Positions 4,822-7,832 of a stretch of 7,832 nt of DNA are shown here, in pieces. This DNA is from Bacillota bacterium (lineage in GTDB: Bacteria; Bacillota; Clostridia; Lachnospirales; Anaerotignaceae): assembly GCA_030526765.1 (NCBI GenBank), contig JAUNCB010000045.1, forward strand, positions 1 to 7,832, read 5' to 3'. Position 1 is the stretch's first letter. Each line of letters opens with the position of its first letter. The notes beneath the pieces are model-generated. The model did no database searches. It saw nothing but the letters and a program-made list of their open reading frames with translations, and was not told where the DNA came from. The position numbers and the translations under genes are program-made.

Positions 4822-6360
4822 TCAGAATAACAGATCCAGCTCTGTTTTTGCCTGCGCAATATCCTGCAGGATCGTTTTCTGCTTTTCATCAAACAGCAGC
4901 TCTGTATTATCCTGATAATATTTTTCACAGCCATTTTCGCTGATGAATTTTACACTGTAGAAATTGGTGGTCAGTTCCGTGATAAAGATGACCATTTCCT
5001 GTCCTGCGCCGAAGGTTTCCTCCAGAAATGCAAAGGCATGATCCAGCAGTGCGGATGCATCCTCAATGGCATCCTCCCGTTGTGCGGCCTCTGCCGCAAA
5101 CAGTGTTTTCACCTCTGCAAAGGCGGCATCCTTTTCCCGACAGCCTGCTTTTTTTGTTTCGGTCAGGAAGAAATGCAGACGCTCCAGTTCCTTTCTGCGG
5201 GCACGTTCCGCTGTTTTTTCCAGCAGTCCTGCCTTTCTTTCCCGTGCAAATGCTGTTTCCTGCTCCTCGATCAGGGCAGCAAAAAGCGTTTCCCAAGGGG
5301 TTTCCCTGCAGTAAGGGCTCTGGAAGCGTTCCTTCAGCTCCAGCAGTGCGGTATGCAGTCCTGTTACCATCAGATCCGCTTCATATGCCTTCTGGAATGC
5401 TTCGGAAAGGCGGCTCAGCAAAAGCCCCATCACACTCAGCCGTTCATCAAAGGGTGCCTCCTGCAATTTATGCATTGCCTGTGCCGTATAATTTCCCCGA
5501 AGGATATCGTCCACCCGATAATCTGTCCGATATTTCTGATACAGGTCAAGATAATTGGCAAAATCCTTGGCAATTTTCCGATGCTGCAGATACTGATAAA
5601 CCAGCCCCTCGTTCACGGGCAGATGCATTTCCTCATAGACCTTCAGGATCGTGGAAAGATCCTCCCAGCCACGGGCGGTCACAAAGCGTTTGCCGTCCAC
5701 CGTGGTTTCCATGGCATAAAAATGATTCTTCCGAATTTCCAGATAAGAGAGAATGGCGCCATGGATGCCCTGCTGATAGGCGTATTCCTTCCATACGGTG
5801 AAATCCGGCTCCACATCGATCTTCTTAACACGGTCGAGGGTCACCACGTCGAATTCCCGCACGCTTTTATTATATTCCGGCGGGTTGCCCGCTGCAGCGA
5901 TCAGCCAGCCATCGGGCACCTTATGGGCACCGAAGGTTTTTGCCTGCAGAAACTGCAGCATTGCAGGTGCCAGTGTCTCCGATGCGCAGTTGATCTCGTC
6001 GATGAAGAGGATGCCCTCCTTCAGACCCGTTTGTTCCATTTTATCGTAAACAGAGGCGATGATCTCGCTCATGGTATATTCTGTTACGGTATATTCCTGC
6101 CCGCCGTATTGCTTTTTGCTGATGAAGGGCAGGCCAATGGCAGACTGTCTGGTATGGTGGGTGATGGAATAGGAAACCAGTGCAACACCGCATTCCCGTG
6201 CCACCTGCTCCATAACCGCTGTTTTCCCGATGCCCGGTGCCCCCATCAGAAGCACGGGGCGCTGGCGTACCGCAGGGATACGGTATTCGCCGAATTCATC
6301 CTTTGCTAAATATGCCTGTATGGCATTTTTGATCTCCGCTTTCGCTCTTTTTATATCCAT
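4822..6360 (-). CDS. MoxR-type AAA+ ATPase
   Basis: This is a 512-residue cytoplasmic ATPase. The AAA+ core spans about residues 1-250, with Walker A GAPGIGKT (40-47), Walker B ILFIDEINCA (117-126, Asp121 and Glu122) and sensor 1 AAGNP (156-160). A TARGWEDLS segment at 228-236 resembles the sensor 2 region of MoxR proteins. Typical MoxR proteins are about 300-350 residues. Here a further 170 or so residues follow, including a charged, helix-prone stretch at about 375-460 and a final part of unknown fold. MoxR ATPases form hexamers that work with VWA-domain partners to remodel or activate clients, and the gene just upstream encodes such a partner. The start is ATG 6360, with AAGGAGG five bases away; the frame is open further upstream only through the palindromic repeat. 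It shares one transcript with the VWA gene and ends at a strong terminator. Confidence 0.92.
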   Translation of the reverse strand: MDIKRAKAEIKNAIQAYLAKDEFGEYRIPAVRQRPVLLMGAPGIGKTAVMEQVARECGVALVSYSITHHTRQSAIGLPFISKKQYGGQEYTVTEYTMSEIIASVYDKMEQTGLKEGILFIDEINCASETLAPAMLQFLQAKTFGAHKVPDGWLIAAAGNPPEYNKSVREFDVVTLDRVKKIDVEPDFTVWKEYAYQQGIHGAILSYLEIRKNHFYAMETTVDGKRFVTARGWEDLSTILKVYEEMHLPVNEGLVYQYLQHRKIAKDFANYLDLYQKYRTDYRVDDILRGNYTAQAMHKLQEAPFDERLSVMGLLLSRLSEAFQKAYEADLMVTGLHTALLELKERFQSPYCRETPWETLFAALIEEQETAFARERKAGLLEKTAERARRKELERLHFFLTETKKAGCREKDAAFAEVKTLFAAEAAQREDAIEDASALLDHAFAFLEETFGAGQEMVIFITELTTNFYSVKFISENGCEKYYQDNTELLFDEKQKTILQDIAQAKTELDLLF

Positions 6361-6365
6361 AATAT

Positions 6366-6372
6366 CCTCCTT
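6366..6372 (-). promoter_or_regulatory. Ribosome binding site deciding the MoxR start
   Basis: AAGGAGG on the minus strand lies five bases before ATG 6360. It is just outside the palindromic element that ends at 6379. It rules out the longer frame opening at 6444, whose extra 28 codons come from the element. Confidence 0.9.
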
Positions 6373-6378
6373 CAGACC

Positions 6379-6510
6379 TTGGGGGCTTTGCCCCCAACTC
6401 CCCCACGAGGGGATCATCCCCTCGACCCGATACCGCAAAACCATATATGGTTTTGCAAATGGGGGTACAGGGGAATCATTCCCCTGTCAGGGTTTGGGAC
6501 GGCGTCCCAA
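6379..6510. repeat. Intergenic element of five consecutive palindromes
   Basis: Five inverted repeats fill 132 bp. (A) TTGGGGGC/GCCCCCAA, 6379-6397, three-base loop. (B) CGAGGGGAT/ATCCCCTCG, 6406-6424, one central base. (C) GCAAAACCATA/TATGGTTTTGC, 6435-6456, perfect with no central base. (D) ACAGGGGAAT/ATTCCCCTGT, 6467-6487, one central base. (E) TTGGGACG/CGTCCCAA, 6494-6510, one central base. In addition CCCCCA (6400-6405) is complementary to TGGGGG (6460-6465), so B and C can sit inside an outer stem as a three-way junction. The element has no coding capacity of its own. It fills the gap between the VWA and MoxR genes and overlaps the VWA 3' end. It has the look of a dispersed, structured intergenic repeat that folds in either strand's RNA. 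Confidence 0.8.
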
Positions 6511-7832
6511 GAGAAAAATCATCTTTACCAAGTATCAGTTTCATCGCCCAGGGCGGCACATTCACATCCATATAATCCTCATGATAGAAAAGAAAGGCTG
6601 TATCATACGTCGGTCTGCGTCTGGGGAAGGTGCCGTAGCCGTCGGTAAAATACAGAAGCCCCTTCAGGTTCTGGAAGGCTTTCTCCTCGATCAGCCTGTC
6701 CACATATTGGAACACCGGCCGAAAATCCGTACCGCCGCTGCCCCGCAGTTCAAATTCCTCCATAAACAATGCCAGTTCCTCCGCCGAGGTGATCTTTTTA
6801 TCCAACTGTACCTGTGCATCGCACTGGATGATATGGATATTCACCTTATGGAAAAAGCTTTCGCTGCTGGAAAGGATGGCATAGGTCTCCTCCAGAAACC
6901 GTTTCACCGTTTCCCCTTCGCAGGATTCAGAGGTATCGATGGCAATGACCAGCTCCTCTACCTTTTTGACCTCTTTATACTCCAGCGCTTCGATCAGCGG
7001 CAGGTTCCCATATAGCTGCAGGCCGTAGGTGTAGAAGATAAAATCGAAGGCATCGTCGTCCACCCGCATATCTTCCTTCAGCGTTACAAATTTCTGCAGA
7101 AACTGCCGATAATCATACCGTTCCCGATTCTCTATTTTCAGATATTGCAGCAGGGTTCCTGCCTCCTCGCCCATATCCTTAGAGAAAGTCTCCAGATTGG
7201 TTTCGGTCTTTTCCCCGATCTCTGTCCATTTCTGCTCCAGTCTTTTTTCATCCTCGTTCTGCTCGTTCTGCTGCTCCTGATCCTGATTCTTCTCCTGCTG
7301 ATTATCCTCGTTCTCTTCCTCATTATCGTCTTTATTATGCTCCCAGAACACATGGTCATCCACCCAGAAGGCCAGCTGCAGCCTGCCGAATTCCTGTACC
7401 GAAAGCTGCTTCTCCTGCAGCACACGATAGATCCCCTCGGCAGAAAGCACCTTCAGCTCCCGACGGAGCATATCATAGGTTTCGTTCCGCAGGTCCGATA
7501 CCACCAGCTGCACCGATTTCACAGGCAGGCTATCCACCACGGATTCCGCCGCAATATCACAGGCAAGGTGCCAGAGTTCTTCCTCCCGCCCCTTCAGATG
7601 GAAGGGATGGCGGAACAGGCAATGGACGATCATATGCAGATACGCACGGTTCACCAGCACACGGTCGGAAAGATACCGCTGCACCAGATAACGGGGGTTG
7701 AACAATATCTTCTCTCCGTCTGTACCGATGTACATGGAGCTCAGGTTCATTTCATATTTCAAGCCGCTGAGGGCAAGGTCCAGAAAACGCATGGAAAGAT
7801 ACAGCTCGTTTCTGGATGCGCTTAAAATTTTC
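6476..7832 (-). CDS. VWA-domain protein with metallopeptidase-like N-terminal region (5' partial)
   Basis: The frame is open to the window edge. The first Met (7792) has no ribosome binding site, and the 13 preceding codons (KILSASRNELYLS) read like family sequence, so the true start lies outside. Counting from that Met, residues 1-150 resemble the N-terminal region of DUF2201-type predicted metallopeptidases: HMIVHCLFRH at 53-62 sits where HExxH is expected, followed by HLACDIAAESVVD at 75-87. Residues 155-185 are a Glu/Asn/Gln/Asp-rich linker. Residues 278-420 form a von Willebrand A domain with a complete MIDAS: DTSES (286-290), GGTDF (353-357) and TDGYG (383-387). Such proteins partner MoxR ATPases, and the next gene encodes one. 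The catalytic glutamate of the zinc motif is replaced by methionine. The last 11 residues and the stop codon are encoded by the palindromic element. Confidence 0.9.
   Translation of the reverse strand, partial: KILSASRNELYLSMRFLDLALSGLKYEMNLSSMYIGTDGEKILFNPRYLVQRYLSDRVLVNRAYLHMIVHCLFRHPFHLKGREEELWHLACDIAAESVVDSLPVKSVQLVVSDLRNETYDMLRRELKVLSAEGIYRVLQEKQLSVQEFGRLQLAFWVDDHVFWEHNKDDNEEENEDNQQEKNQDQEQQNEQNEDEKRLEQKWTEIGEKTETNLETFSKDMGEEAGTLLQYLKIENRERYDYRQFLQKFVTLKEDMRVDDDAFDFIFYTYGLQLYGNLPLIEALEYKEVKKVEELVIAIDTSESCEGETVKRFLEETYAILSSSESFFHKVNIHIIQCDAQVQLDKKITSAEELALFMEEFELRGSGGTDFRPVFQYVDRLIEEKAFQNLKGLLYFTDGYGTFPRRRPTYDTAFLFYHEDYMDVNVPPWAMKLILGKDDFSLGTPSQTLTGE

Noticed and set aside
5038..6309. Plus-strand open frame of about 423 codons opposite the MoxR gene
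   Set aside because: It is antisense to the Walker A and B-bearing ATPase. The translation is Cys/Phe/His-rich and resembles no protein family, as expected for a shadow frame.
6361..6444. 28-codon N-terminal extension of the MoxR ATPase
   Set aside because: These codons come from the palindromic element, and the perfect AAGGAGG at 6366-6372 places the start at 6360.
6379..6510. CRISPR array or transposon ends
   Set aside because: The five units are different palindromes rather than one direct repeat with spacers, and no cas or transposase gene is present. The element could still be a non-autonomous mobile repeat.
7145..7825. Plus-strand frame with a strikingly hydrophobic Leu/Ile-rich stretch
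   Set aside because: The apparent membrane segment is the complement of the Glu/Asn/Gln-rich linker of the VWA protein. The real coding strand carries an intact MIDAS domain.

Overview
The window looks like chromosomal DNA of an anaerobic, endospore-forming member of the class Clostridia (Lachnospirales-like). The evidence is a stage II sporulation protein P gene, a Clostridia-style aldo/keto reductase fused to a 2x[4Fe-4S] ferredoxin domain, strong AAGGAGG-type ribosome binding sites, sigma-A-like promoters and compact intrinsic terminators. This placement is inferred; no rRNA or other taxonomic marker is present.

Layout. Positions 1-41 are probably the 3' end of a plus-strand gene, closed by a terminator (44-77). 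A TATAAT promoter and a TTG start then launch the aldo/keto reductase-ferredoxin protein (137-1093, +). The 198-bp convergent gap at 1094-1291 holds three consecutive inverted repeats and a bidirectional terminator. Everything after that is on the minus strand. Read in transcription order from the right edge, it starts with a VWA-domain protein (>7832-6476, 5' end outside the window). A 132-bp element made of five palindromes follows (6510-6379), then a MoxR-type AAA+ ATPase (6360-4822) ending in a perfect terminator. Next come spoIIP (4719-3676) with a small CmpB-family membrane protein (3647-3237), a HAD phosphatase (3164-2514) with its own promoter and terminator, and a Nudix hydrolase-SDR oxidoreductase pair (2386-2006 and 1996-1292).

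How the genes work together. The VWA protein and the MoxR ATPase form the classic two-gene AAA+/VWA module, in which an ATPase ring works with a MIDAS-bearing VWA partner, usually to remodel or activate client proteins. This VWA protein belongs to the class with an N-terminal metallopeptidase-like region, but its zinc motif reads HMIVH instead of HExxH. SpoIIP is a peptidoglycan hydrolase of the engulfment machine. The HAD, Nudix and SDR genes look like metabolic housekeeping or nucleotide clean-up.

Most noteworthy are the five-palindrome element between the VWA and MoxR genes, which also encodes the last residues and stop codon of the VWA protein, and the clustered hairpins in the convergent gap. 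No CRISPR array, tRNA, rRNA, transposase or phage gene was seen. I do not see a clearly new multi-gene system; the AAA+/VWA module is the best candidate for further work.
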